64,000 nucleotides of DNA from Brucella thiophenivorans (GTDB lineage Bacteria > Pseudomonadota > Alphaproteobacteria > Rhizobiales > Rhizobiaceae): positions 1 to 64,000 of the forward strand of contig NZ_NNRJ01000049.1 in NCBI RefSeq assembly GCF_002252445.1. Direction: 5' to 3'. The position numbers were made by a program, and so were the translations under genes. Below are positions 52,102 through 61,200 of this stretch, piece after piece (the stretch's first letter is position 1; the number at the start of each line of letters is the position of its first letter). The notes beneath the pieces were generated by a model. It saw nothing but the letters and a program-made list of their open reading frames with translations. It made no database searches and was not told the origin of the DNA.

Positions 52102-52872
52102 TCACCGATATGGCGGGCTGGTCATATGAAAGCGTGGAAAAATCTCCATATTGAGATAGTCCTCATCGAAGCTCGAAATATGTGTAAGCGCCGGTCTGTT
52201 GAGAAACTCAACGACATTGTTGCGGAAGGTCAACAGGCCATCGCTGCGCAATTCGCGTAGCATGCGATTGATATGAATAGGGGTCAGCCCCAGCGCATCG
52301 CCAAGCTCTGTTTGGGTGAGGGGGCAGAAAAAGGAAGCTTCTTTGCCTGTCCCGTTCAGGCGGGCGCGATGACCGAGTTCAAGCAGGAGATGTGCCACGC
52401 GCACCAGCGCACTGCGTCGTCCGATGCTAATTACATGTTCAACAAGAATGGCGCGCTGCCGGGCCATCAGTTCTATAAAAGTCATTGCGAGGCGCGGTGA
52501 TTTCACCAAACATTCCGTCAGATGATCAAGAGGGAGCTCGAAGACGGAGAGTTCGGTGACGGAAATCAGTGTGTAATAATTAAAGCCGATCCCGGTTCGA
52601 AAGCCTAAGAAGTCTCCCTTCATCGGAAAATCGAGTATCTGGCGATCGCCATCCGCCAGATCGCGATAGATACACCCCCATCCGCCTTTAATGATATGGA
52701 GCGAGTTCGCCCAATCTCCCTGACTGCTGACGACAGTGTGCGGTGCATAGGTTTTCACCGATACGGGGAGTGCGCTCAGAATACTAAAATCACTTTCTTC
52801 GAAAACCGCACCAATTGGCGGGCTTTCTAGAAAATGGCGCAGCGTTTTTGAATCATCAACATTCACCATCAT
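52102..52872 (-). CDS. Crp/Fnr-family transcriptional regulator
   Basis: A 256-residue regulator with a cyclic-nucleotide-binding-type jelly roll (residues ~30-145, VVSSQGDWANSLHIIKGGWG, LDFPMKGDFLG) and a C-terminal winged helix (LTQTELGDALGLTPIHINRM, LRELRSDGLL). It lacks the N-terminal cysteine cluster of Fnr and so is not an iron-sulfur oxygen sensor of that type. ATG 52872 with AGGA about 9 bases upstream is preferred over a GTG two codons earlier. Its role is unknown; the group often controls stress or biofilm genes in rhizobia. Confidence 0.85.
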   Translation of the reverse strand: MMVNVDDSKTLRHFLESPPIGAVFEESDFSILSALPVSVKTYAPHTVVSSQGDWANSLHIIKGGWGCIYRDLADGDRQILDFPMKGDFLGFRTGIGFNYYTLISVTELSVFELPLDHLTECLVKSPRLAMTFIELMARQRAILVEHVISIGRRSALVRVAHLLLELGHRARLNGTGKEASFFCPLTQTELGDALGLTPIHINRMLRELRSDGLLTFRNNVVEFLNRPALTHISSFDEDYLNMEIFPRFHMTSPPYR

Positions 52873-53250
52873 TGGCACTAGTCCTGCCGCCGCCCAAAAA
52901 AATGGAGCCTGATTTGTTGGCGATTCGCTTTTTTAGTGATTATTGGGGGACGAAACGCTCCAATAAGTGTCAGTGAGCGCTACTATTTTGGCAAGGTAGT
53001 AATCTCTACCACTAATTGCGTATAATTCTTATGTTTCACTAAACCATATTTCACTAAACCGCCTAATCTAGGTTAATGACACTGTTCTAAAATTCGGGCA
53101 ATCTCCTAATCAACAAAATAAAAAATAAGAATTGATTACGGGGTTATAAATAAATCTCACATAAATCAGAAACAGGCGACCGCCGCGCTTCAGTCATTGT
53201 GGATTGAAAACAATGAATCGTGCGCATAAATCGGTTTTGAGGGCGAAAAA
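52873..53250. promoter_or_regulatory. Divergent regulatory region with a tandem 15-bp repeat
   Basis: About 380 bases between the Crp/Fnr-type and LuxR-type genes. TTTCACTAAACC occurs at 53034-53045 and again at 53049-53060, a 15-bp period. Slightly upstream, GGTAG-N6-CTACC at 52995-53010 is a perfect small dyad. Either could bind a regulator of the exopolysaccharide locus. No gene seen. Confidence 0.4.
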
Positions 53251-54027
53251 ATGAACGTTTCTCCGCATTTTAGCAGCCGTACAAGTGAAATAAAGAATAA
53301 TGGCCATATTGTATCTAGAGACGCATCGTTCAAGTCGGAAGATTCTTTCGAAAGTTTGCTTCCATTACTTGTTATCATCGACAACCGTGCGTTGGATCGT
53401 GAATGTCTTGCACATGGGCTGACCAACCACAGTATTGAAATGTCGATTGCAACCTTCAGCTCCTTTGAACAATGGCAACATCAGCGTCGCGGACGAACCG
53501 TCAGCGCTGTCCTTTTTAATATTGGTGGTCAGAAAGTTTCGGACCCTGCGGTCGGCAATTATCTCAACCGTATCGTTAGTGATTGCGCACCTGCTCCCGT
53601 GATTATTCTTGCCGACAAAGAGGATATATCTCAGGTTCTGAAGGCGCTCGATTATGGCGTCAAAGGCTATATTCCAACGTCAGTCAATGTGAACGTATGT
53701 GTGGAAGCGCTCCGGCTTGCCATGGCTGGCGGAACTTTTGTTCCCGCAAGCAGTGTGCTGGCTCTGCGTCATGCTTCAGATCCGAATTCGCATCGGCTCC
53801 AGCCACTTGGCGGTATGTTTACCCAGCGCCAGGCAGAGGTGGTCAATGCATTGCGCCGTGGCAAGGCAAATAAGATTATTGCCTATGAGCTGAAGCTGCG
53901 GGAAAGCACGGTTAAAGTTCATATCCGTAACATCATGAAGAAACTCAAAGCGTCGAACCGCACAGAAGTTGCCTGCATCATTAACGAGCTGTTCCCGTCG
54001 GAGTCGTCTTTCTCCGACATTCAGTGA
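53251..54027 (+). CDS. LuxR-type regulator with degenerate receiver domain
   Basis: A 258-residue protein: an N-terminal tail, a response-regulator-like domain (~38-160) and a LuxR helix-turn-helix at ~190-250 (FTQRQAEVVNALRRGKANKI, AYELKLRESTVKVHIRNIM). The receiver has LLVIIDNRALD at strand 1, but the position of the phospho-acceptor Asp in strand 3 reads VLFNIGG (Asn), and the strand-5 Lys appears as Thr in GYIPTSV, so classical phosphorylation is improbable. It directly precedes the polysaccharide synthesis genes by 65 bases and is probably their activator. GAGGGCG lies before the ATG. Confidence 0.82.
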   Translation: MNVSPHFSSRTSEIKNNGHIVSRDASFKSEDSFESLLPLLVIIDNRALDRECLAHGLTNHSIEMSIATFSSFEQWQHQRRGRTVSAVLFNIGGQKVSDPAVGNYLNRIVSDCAPAPVIILADKEDISQVLKALDYGVKGYIPTSVNVNVCVEALRLAMAGGTFVPASSVLALRHASDPNSHRLQPLGGMFTQRQAEVVNALRRGKANKIIAYELKLRESTVKVHIRNIMKKLKASNRTEVACIINELFPSESSFSDIQ

Positions 54028-54092
54028 AGCACCGTTAGCCCACTGAAACAACGCGTCACAACGCAGAACATTTCCTTATAGGGAGAGCTTTC

Positions 54093-56285
54093 GTGATCAT
54101 CTCCGACGTTTCATCTGGAAACGCGCGGCAGCCCCTGGCTGACTTGCTCGAGACCATAAAGCGAAGAAAACTGTTGCTGATAGCGCCGGTCGTAGCGGGA
54201 ACCTGCATTGGCTTTGCAGGTTACCTCACTGCACCGGTGAGCTATGTTTCAGAATCGGTTCTTGTTCTCGATATGCGACGTGTACAGGCGCTTCCCAGTG
54301 AAAGTGCCATAACACCTTTGCCGCAGGACAGTCCGGTTTTGCGCTCTGAACTCGACATCATCAGCTCGCGTATGATGGCACGTAAAGTCATCGACATTCT
54401 GCAAGCAAAAAACATTGTTGTTCCAACAGAGTTCCGGTCGCGAACGGTGCTTTCATCATCTCCGGACAGTCCGGCACAGGATCGGGGCGCTCGTGAGGTT
54501 GATGCGGCGGCGCGCGAAAGGCAGCGCATCGATCTTTTGTTGTCGCGTTTGCGGGTCAATAATGATGGACGATCATATACCATTTTTATTTCCTACCGTG
54601 CATCTGATCCCGTCTATGCAGCGCAGGTCGCGAATGCTTTTGTAACGGCTTATCTTGATCACCAGATTGACGTGCAGCAGTCGGCAGCGCGTCGTGTCAG
54701 TGAATGGCTTGGCGAAAAGCTTGTCACTTTACGCAGCAATCTTGAAGATGCCGAAAGTGCAGCTGAAGATTTCAGACAGAAATCGCGTCTTGCGGGCGAT
54801 ACGGGACAGATGAGCTTTCAGGCGCAGCGTGTTGCGGCATTGAATGCTGAAATCGTCGCAGCGACGGGTGCAGTATCACTTGCAGAAGCGCGGCTTCGGA
54901 CGGCAGAGTCTCTTAAAACCAAAAATGAAGCGCCAGCTCTCACTGAGGTTCTGGCTTCTCCGGCTATTCAATCGTTGCGCAATGAACAGGCACGCGTCGA
55001 GCGGCAGCTTGATGAATTGCGTGCCAATGGCGCGTTGAAAAGTGCAGAAATCCCGGTTCTTGTGGCGGAAGGCGAAGCACTTAAACAGCAGATTACCGCA
55101 CAGGTTGATGAAATCATCAAAAGCCTCAGCAACGAAATCCAGATTGCCCGGCAACGTCGTACAAGCCTTGAAGTGGCCCTTAAAGGTGCGGAAGCTGAAC
55201 TGGGAGAGGCCAATCAGGCACAGGTCAAGGCCGTGCAGCTTGACCGCGAAGCCAATGCTAGCCGTACCGTTTATGAGAGCTATCTGACCCGCTACAAGCA
55301 GCTTATCGAGCAGGACGGTATTGCGGTTCCGGAAGCACAAATGATTTCTTCGGCTGAGCCTGCGATGGCAAAGGCCAGTCCTAATCTTGCGAACTGGCTG
55401 TTGTTAGGTTTGGGCCTGGGCACCATGGTATCGCTTTTGGGCACTGTATTACGAGAAACCTTTGATAAAATTCGACCAGCGCAGACCGCGTCTTTCATAC
55501 TTCCCGGAATTCCAGCTGCAACGCTTCTTCCGCTGTCGCACCAGTTGACGGTGCCGCTTTTGGTTAATCGTGGACTTGATCCGACCAGCGCTTTTGGGCG
55601 TGCGATTAAATCCGTTCATGACCGTCTGCGCGTTCTAACGCGCGGTCGCGATTCACTCGCACTTTCCGTGGTGTCTTTGACAGAAAATGAAGGTAAGACG
55701 CTGCTTATTACGGCCCTCGCACAGCAATTTGCGGCGTCTGGTGTGGCGGTTGCGGTGATCGACGCGACCAATCGGCATTCGCGACTTTCAGAAGCTTTTG
55801 GACTACCCGGAAATGGCTATGGTGGCGTTTCGACCGATCGTCAGATTTCAGGAGCAACGCTTATTCATGATCATGGTTCAGGGATCGACATCATCACCCC
55901 GGGCGAACAACTGCAAGAAGGGGATTGGCTTGCAGAGCTGATCGCGCAATTGCGTGCCGATCATAAAATTATTCTCGTCGATCTACCGGCTGTGATGGAA
56001 GACAAACGCACGGTTCTGCTGTCGCGGGCGACCGATACCACACTTCTTGTGGTGCAACCGGATCGCAAAGATCAGCATGCAAATCATGCGCTGATCCAGA
56101 CAATGGCCGCAATGGGACGCAAGCCGGCGCTGGCTGTCGTCAACCAGTTTTCAACATCGTATCGCAGCTGGATCAATATTGCATGGGCTTATTGCAGCCC
56201 CATGGCGAGACGAACAGGCGCGTTTCTGCGTGCCGCAATGAAGCGGCGTAATAGCGCTGCTGATCACGCACAAGATCAGGCTTGA
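54093..56285 (+). CDS. Polysaccharide co-polymerase with BY-kinase-like domain (Wzc/ExoP-like)
   Basis: A 730-residue inner-membrane protein for exopolysaccharide chain-length control. Wzz domain at the N-terminus (TM1 at ~30-48), a long coiled-coil periplasmic region (~200-420), TM2 at ~435-455, then a cytoplasmic P-loop domain with SLTENEGKTLLITALAQQF (Walker A), VAVIDATNRHSR (Walker A') and IILVDLPAVMED (Walker B). The Tyr-rich tail that is autophosphorylated in Wzc is missing; the C-terminus is basic with few tyrosines. The start is GTG at 54093 with GGGAG 7 bases upstream. Followed after 9 bases by the outer-membrane export gene. Confidence 0.88.
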   Translation: MIISDVSSGNARQPLADLLETIKRRKLLLIAPVVAGTCIGFAGYLTAPVSYVSESVLVLDMRRVQALPSESAITPLPQDSPVLRSELDIISSRMMARKVIDILQAKNIVVPTEFRSRTVLSSSPDSPAQDRGAREVDAAARERQRIDLLLSRLRVNNDGRSYTIFISYRASDPVYAAQVANAFVTAYLDHQIDVQQSAARRVSEWLGEKLVTLRSNLEDAESAAEDFRQKSRLAGDTGQMSFQAQRVAALNAEIVAATGAVSLAEARLRTAESLKTKNEAPALTEVLASPAIQSLRNEQARVERQLDELRANGALKSAEIPVLVAEGEALKQQITAQVDEIIKSLSNEIQIARQRRTSLEVALKGAEAELGEANQAQVKAVQLDREANASRTVYESYLTRYKQLIEQDGIAVPEAQMISSAEPAMAKASPNLANWLLLGLGLGTMVSLLGTVLRETFDKIRPAQTASFILPGIPAATLLPLSHQLTVPLLVNRGLDPTSAFGRAIKSVHDRLRVLTRGRDSLALSVVSLTENEGKTLLITALAQQFAASGVAVAVIDATNRHSRLSEAFGLPGNGYGGVSTDRQISGATLIHDHGSGIDIITPGEQLQEGDWLAELIAQLRADHKIILVDLPAVMEDKRTVLLSRATDTTLLVVQPDRKDQHANHALIQTMAAMGRKPALAVVNQFSTSYRSWINIAWAYCSPMARRTGAFLRAAMKRRNSAADHAQDQA

Positions 56286-56294
56286 GGGATCAAA

Positions 56295-57554
56295 ATGCCA
56301 GTTACATCAAGGCACTCTCGTTTCATGTCGCATTTCAGGGCGACAATGTTGTCGGGCTTTATTGTTCTGGGTGCAGGCCAAGCAGTGCTCGCGCAGGCTG
56401 ATGCTCAGGCACAGGCTTATCGCGTCAGCCCGAATGATATTTTGCAGGTGACGGTTTATGGACAGCCTTCGCTGACCGGGCTTTATCCCGTCGATGTGGA
56501 CGGCAATATTGGTTATCCTGTGGTTGGCAACATTAATGTCAGCGGCCTTACAACACCGCAGATCAGTGAAAAAATTGCAGGATCACTCTCCCAGCATATT
56601 CCGGGACTGACTGTGACGGCAACAATCAATCAATATGCGCCCGTTTTCATCGTTGGTGATGTTAAGGCGCCGGGCAAATATGAATTTCGTCCGGGCATGG
56701 TTGCGCTTCAATTGATGGCATTGGGCGGTGGGGCTGGCAAAGGGGAAGCGCCGGCTGTCACTGCGGGTATGCAGTTGATTAGCGCGCAACAGGAATACGC
56801 CGATCTTCAAATGCAGATCACAACGACCAATATCCGCCGTGTGCGTCTTCAGGCAGAACTGAATGGAACAGAGTTTAACTATGATTTGCCGGATCAGCCC
56901 GCTGTCAATAAGCAGGCGACTGCACTGAGTCAGCATATGCTGGAAGGTGAAAAAACGCTGTTTAATGTGCGTCGTAATAATCTGGCAGCCGAGCGTCAGG
57001 CATTGGAAGCACAGGTTGCAAGCTATGGTGATGAAATCACAACGCTTCAGCAAAGCATGAAACTTCATGATACTGAAATTCAGTTGCTGCAGGAAAATGT
57101 TGATTCAAGCAAATCGCTCGTGGATCGTGGACTTGCCGCGAAATCCAATCTTCGCGATATGGAACGCGATCTTTCGGCAACGCGCCGCGATGCACTGGAA
57201 CTGGGATCGTTTCTGGCGAGAGCAAGGCAAAACCAACTTGCAGTTCAGCAACGTATCGCCAATCTTGAAGAAGTGCGCAAAAGCGAGGCGGCAACCAGCT
57301 TGCAGGAATTGGATCTCAACATTGCGCGTATGGAATTACGCGCCAACGCACAGCTCCAGACCATGGCGGAAATCGCCAAGTCATCCGGCAATATTTCTTC
57401 CTCCGATATGCGTCAAAAGCTAGTCTTCACCATCAGCCGCAATGTCAGCGGAACGTTTGAGGATATTGTTGCCAATGAACGCACGGAAATCAAACCCGGC
57501 GATATTCTGCGCGTCGAGCTGGATATGAGCAAATTAACCGGCTCACCTTCATAA
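56295..57554 (+). CDS. Polysaccharide export protein (Wza/GumB/ExoF-like)
   Basis: A 419-residue periplasmic/outer-membrane export component. Signal peptide near residues 11-35 (MSHFRATMLSGFIVLGAGQA, cleavage near VLAQ), then the Poly_export domain (AYRVSPNDILQVTVYGQPSL, DGNIGYPVVGNINVSGLT) and an SLBB domain (APVFIVGDVKAPGKYEFRPG). A long coiled-coil hairpin (~190-340) follows, as in rhizobial ExoF, and a second SLBB-like strand at the C-terminus. There is no lipobox. Probably works with the co-polymerase encoded just upstream. Confidence 0.88.
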   Translation: MPVTSRHSRFMSHFRATMLSGFIVLGAGQAVLAQADAQAQAYRVSPNDILQVTVYGQPSLTGLYPVDVDGNIGYPVVGNINVSGLTTPQISEKIAGSLSQHIPGLTVTATINQYAPVFIVGDVKAPGKYEFRPGMVALQLMALGGGAGKGEAPAVTAGMQLISAQQEYADLQMQITTTNIRRVRLQAELNGTEFNYDLPDQPAVNKQATALSQHMLEGEKTLFNVRRNNLAAERQALEAQVASYGDEITTLQQSMKLHDTEIQLLQENVDSSKSLVDRGLAAKSNLRDMERDLSATRRDALELGSFLARARQNQLAVQQRIANLEEVRKSEAATSLQELDLNIARMELRANAQLQTMAEIAKSSGNISSSDMRQKLVFTISRNVSGTFEDIVANERTEIKPGDILRVELDMSKLTGSPS

Positions 57555-57580
57555 AATTATGATTTTAAATCGACTTAACC

Positions 57581-57611
57581 AAAAGGCGCTTCATAGCGTG
57601 AAGCGCCTTTT
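57581..57611. terminator. Bidirectional intrinsic terminator
   Basis: AAAAGGCGCTTCA and TGAAGCGCCTTTT make a perfect 13-bp stem with a 5-base loop; T-runs on both strands suit the convergent export and fcl genes. Confidence 0.9.
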
Positions 57612-57632
57612 TGTGTTTAGTACGATAGTTGT

Positions 57633-58613
57633 TCAAGCGGCTTCGGAAGCCGTAACTTCCTTCGCCCAGGCGCGATAAACCTCTGAAATGCCATCCTTGA
57701 GACGGATATTCGGTTTCCAGCCCAACTCGCGCATTTTTGAGGCATCCAGAAGCTTGCGCGGGGTTCCATCAGGCTTGCTCAGATCATGCTCCAGCCTGCC
57801 TTCAAAGCCGACAATATCGGCAATCGTCAAAGCAAGCTCGCGGATCGAAATCTCTTCGCCGGAGCCAATATTGACAGGGTCTGAACCGTCGTTGAAGCGC
57901 AACAGGTGCAAGCAGGCATCTGCAAGATCATCGACATGCAAAAACTCGCGCAATGGTCTGCCACTGCCCCAAAGCGTGATGTGATCAGCATTGTTGATTT
58001 TGGCTTCGTGAATGCGGCGCATCAGTGCCGGTAAAACATGCGATGTATTGAGATCAAAATTATCGTTCGGTCCGTACAGATTTGTCGGCATGGCGGTCAT
58101 AAAGTGGTTGCCATACTGCCGCGAACAAGCTTGCGCATATTTGAGCGCCGCAATTTTTGCGATTGCATAGGCTTCGTTGGTGGGTTCGAGCGCCCCTGTC
58201 AGAAGTGCCGGTTCGGTAAGCGGCTGTGTGGCATCGCGCGGATAGATACAGCTTGATCCAAGCCACAACAGACGTTCGACATTCGATAGATGCGCCGCAC
58301 GAATGACATTCATGCCGATAGCGAGATTGTCGTAAAGAAAGTCTGCGGGATATTGCGAATTGGCAAGAATGCCACCCACACGTGCCGCCGCAACGATGAT
58401 GACATTGGGCTTATGCTGGGCGATAAACTGCTCGGTCTCAGATTGTCGCGTGAGGTCAAGATCACGATGCGCGATGGTTATGATGTCGCAATCTTCCGAT
58501 TGAAGCCGCCTTAATATCGCTGATCCGACCATGCCGGTATGACCGGCAACGAATATTTTCTTGCCCAAAGGTGAATAGACAGGACGAAGCGTTGCATCAG
58601 CCATAGAAATCAT
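57633..58613 (-). CDS. fcl: GDP-L-fucose synthase
   Basis: A 326-residue extended SDR enzyme converting GDP-4-keto-6-deoxymannose to GDP-L-fucose (epimerase and NADPH reductase). The NAD(P) motif [14 protein letters not shown] is near the N-terminus; the catalytic SSCIYP and [12 protein letters not shown] (YxxxK) are present, with [20 protein letters not shown]. The ATG at 58613 overlaps the end of gmd and has GGGAGG at 9 bases; longer in-frame starts are inside gmd. Co-transcribed with gmd. Confidence 0.93.
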   Translation of the reverse strand: MISMADATLRPVYSPLGKKIFVAGHTGMVGSAILRRLQSEDCDIITIAHRDLDLTRQSETEQFIAQHKPNVIIVAAARVGGILANSQYPADFLYDNLAIGMNVIRAAHLSNVERLLWLGSSCIYPRDATQPLTEPALLTGALEPTNEAYAIAKIAALKYAQACSRQYGNHFMTAMPTNLYGPNDNFDLNTSHVLPALMRRIHEAKINNADHITLWGSGRPLREFLHVDDLADACLHLLRFNDGSDPVNIGSGEEISIRELALTIADIVGFEGRLEHDLSKPDGTPRKLLDASKMRELGWKPNIRLKDGISEVYRAWAKEVTASEAA

Positions 58614-59667
58614 TGCGCCCTGCCTCCCGCATGATGTTGCGCATGTCCCAGTCAACCATTTCGGTGACGAGATTTTCAAAGCCAGTCGTGTGCTGCCACC
58701 CAAGCTTGTCCTTTGCCTTCGACGCATCGCCCAGCAGGAAATCCACTTCATTGGGGCGGAAATAGCGTGGGTCGATCTCAATCAGGCATTGTCCTGACTT
58801 TCGGTCGAGACCGATCTCTTCAACGCCATTGCCATGCCATTCGATCTGCTTGTCGACAGCTTTGAACGCATGTTCCACAAATTCGCGCACCGTATGGGTT
58901 TCGCCTGTGGCGAGCACATAATCATCGGCCACATCTTGTTGCAAAATGCGCCACATGCCCTCGACATAATCACGTGCGTGACCCCAGTCGCGCCGTGAAT
59001 TCAAATTGCCAAGCCGCAGCTTGTCCTGAAGGCCGCGTTCAATTGCTGCGACAGCACGCGTGATCTTGCGTGTGACGAATGTTTCGCCGCGCAGCGGGCT
59101 TTCATGATTGAACAGGATGCCGTTTGAGGCATGAAAATTATAGGCCTCACGATAATTGACCGTGGTCCAATAGGCATAGAGCTTGGCCGTCGCATAAGGG
59201 CTTTGCGGCGCAAAGGGGGTCTGCTCGCTTTGTGCGTGCGGTGAGCTATTGCCAAAGAGTTCGGATGTCGACGCCTGATAAAAGCGACACGTGTTGCCAA
59301 GTCCCAGAATACGCATGGATTCAAGCAATCTCAACGTGCCAAGCGCATCGGTGTTTGCTGTATATTCCGGCGTTTCAAAACTTACCTGAACATGGCTTTG
59401 CGCGCCGAGATTATAAATCTCGTCGGGACGAACTTCTTGAACAACGCGGCAAAGATTGGTCGCATCGGTTAGATCGCCAAAATGCAATTTGAAGCGAATA
59501 TCTTCATCATGCGGGTCTTGATAGAGATGGTCGATACGCGAGGTGTTGAATGACGAAGACCGTCGCTTGAGCCCGTGCACCCGATAGCCTTTATTGAGCA
59601 GTAGCTCACTGAGATAGGCGCCGTCCTGTCCGGTCACGCCAATGATGAGAGCTGTTTTTTCCTGCAA
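58597..59667 (-). CDS. gmd: GDP-mannose 4,6-dehydratase
   Basis: A 356-residue SDR dehydratase making GDP-4-keto-6-deoxy-D-mannose. Motifs: [19 protein letters not shown] for NADP, the [15 protein letters not shown] segment, [11 protein letters not shown] with catalytic Thr/Ser-Glu, and [12 protein letters not shown] (YxxxK). The start is a TTG at 59667 with GGAGGG 6 bases upstream; no in-frame ATG lies nearby. First gene of a gmd-fcl operon, supplying GDP-fucose for the surrounding polysaccharide genes. Confidence 0.94.
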   Translation of the reverse strand: MQEKTALIIGVTGQDGAYLSELLLNKGYRVHGLKRRSSSFNTSRIDHLYQDPHDEDIRFKLHFGDLTDATNLCRVVQEVRPDEIYNLGAQSHVQVSFETPEYTANTDALGTLRLLESMRILGLGNTCRFYQASTSELFGNSSPHAQSEQTPFAPQSPYATAKLYAYWTTVNYREAYNFHASNGILFNHESPLRGETFVTRKITRAVAAIERGLQDKLRLGNLNSRRDWGHARDYVEGMWRILQQDVADDYVLATGETHTVREFVEHAFKAVDKQIEWHGNGVEEIGLDRKSGQCLIEIDPRYFRPNEVDFLLGDASKAKDKLGWQHTTGFENLVTEMVDWDMRNIMREAGRNDFYG

Positions 59668-59928
59668 GGTCTTCCCTCCGACCAGTGTTTCATACAGCCA
59701 TGATAATCATTTGAGCGCCCAACATAACGGCTTCAAAACGGTAAGCGGGGCACCTTGCATGCCACTTAGGATGAGCATGAGAGAGCGCCGAACATGCGCT
59801 GTTTCCACCAAAGAGGTAGGCATCTCGCCCGCTGTCTGTGTTCCCTATGCCATTGGGCTTCTTGCGGGATGGGAGATCGTGTTGCCATCCTATTTTGACA
59901 AACTAACGGGCAATGGGGAAACATCATC
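59668..59928. other. Divergent promoter region of gmd and the glycosyltransferase operon
   Basis: About 260 bases between two divergent polysaccharide operons. I saw no gene and no strong dyad. Confidence 0.4.
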
Positions 59929-61200
59929 ATGCGCGTCGTGCTTGCAAACCGGTATTTCTATCCTGATCAGTCTGCGACGAGCCGAATGGTGACGAGTCTG
60001 GCGCATGAACTGGTGCGCGAAGGTATTGAGACGACGGTTCTTGCCAGCCGCAGCTATCACGACAAAGGTAAAGAGGCACTGCGTGCGCGCGAGACGATTG
60101 ACGGCATCAATGTGCATCGGATCTGGACATCCGGCTTTGGTCGCGGAAAGCTTGCGGGACGTGCGGTCGACTACGCTACGTTTCATCTTTCGGCGGCGGC
60201 ATGGTTTGCAGCGAATGCCAAAAAAGATGATATTTGCGTGGTGTGCACGGACCCGCCTTTGTTGTCGGTTTCAGCGGCACTACCGATCAAGCTTCGGGGT
60301 GCACATCTTGTAAACTGGGTCATGGACCTGTTCCCTGAAACGGCCATTGAACTTGGGCTTATGAAAAATCAGGCCATTCCAAGCAGGCTCGCTGTCGCTT
60401 TGCGCAACTGGTCGATGCGTCAGGCAGCACTCACGATTTGCCCGATTGAGCGTATGGCGCGGTTTTTATCGGCCAATGGTATTGCTTCGGAAAAGCTGGC
60501 TGTCGTTCATCACTGGGCGGATAAGAGTGAAATCCTGCCGGTTGGTCGCGAAGAAAACGCACTGCGCCACGCATGGGGTCTGAGCGATAAATTCGTGATT
60601 GGCTATTCGGGCAATTTTGGTCGTGCGCATGAATTTGGCACTGTTCTCGATGCAGCCGAACAGCTTCAGACGATCCCCGATATTGTGTTCCTGATGATCG
60701 GTGAGGGGCAGCAGCGTCCTTATGTCGAACGCGAGGTGAAGCGACGCGGATTGACCAATGTCGTTATGAAGCCTTTCCAACCTGTCGAGCAGCTCTCCGA
60801 GAGCTTGTGTGCGGCAGATGTGCATCTGGTCTCGCTCAAACCCGAGCTTGAACATTGCATTGTTCCCAGCAAGTTTTATGGCGTTTTGGCGGCGGCACGC
60901 CCGACGATTTTCATCGGCGATCCTGATGGTGAAATTGCCAATGTCGTTCATGATTTTCTTTGTGGCCTGTCGCTCTCTCCGGGCGAAGTTGAAATGCTGG
61001 TCAGTTCGATTTTGCTTTTGAAAAACTCACAACTTTATCGCAATACGATGGGTAACAACGCCCGCTATCTCATGGAAACGGCCTATTCCAGAGAGATTGG
61101 AGCTGCCGTATGGCAAGCAGCCGTTGGGCGTATCGGTAAGAAAAGTGGATCTATTCCCATGCCGGTTCTGGATCGGCGTTTCCACACGGAGAAGATGTGA
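59929..61200 (+). CDS. Glycosyltransferase family 4 (WbuB-like)
   Basis: A 423-residue GT-B glycosyltransferase. N-terminal acceptor domain begins MRVVLANRYFYPDQSATSRM, typical of WbuB/WcaI-like enzymes; the nucleotide-sugar domain has FVIGYSGNFGRAHEFGTVLD, VFLMIGEGQQRPYVEREV and the EX7E-like region ELEHCIVPSKFYGVLAAARP. Cytoplasmic side of the membrane, adding one sugar to a lipid-linked repeat. Overlaps the next transferase gene (TGATG). Confidence 0.87.
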   Translation: MRVVLANRYFYPDQSATSRMVTSLAHELVREGIETTVLASRSYHDKGKEALRARETIDGINVHRIWTSGFGRGKLAGRAVDYATFHLSAAAWFAANAKKDDICVVCTDPPLLSVSAALPIKLRGAHLVNWVMDLFPETAIELGLMKNQAIPSRLAVALRNWSMRQAALTICPIERMARFLSANGIASEKLAVVHHWADKSEILPVGREENALRHAWGLSDKFVIGYSGNFGRAHEFGTVLDAAEQLQTIPDIVFLMIGEGQQRPYVEREVKRRGLTNVVMKPFQPVEQLSESLCAADVHLVSLKPELEHCIVPSKFYGVLAAARPTIFIGDPDGEIANVVHDFLCGLSLSPGEVEMLVSSILLLKNSQLYRNTMGNNARYLMETAYSREIGAAVWQAAVGRIGKKSGSIPMPVLDRRFHTEKM

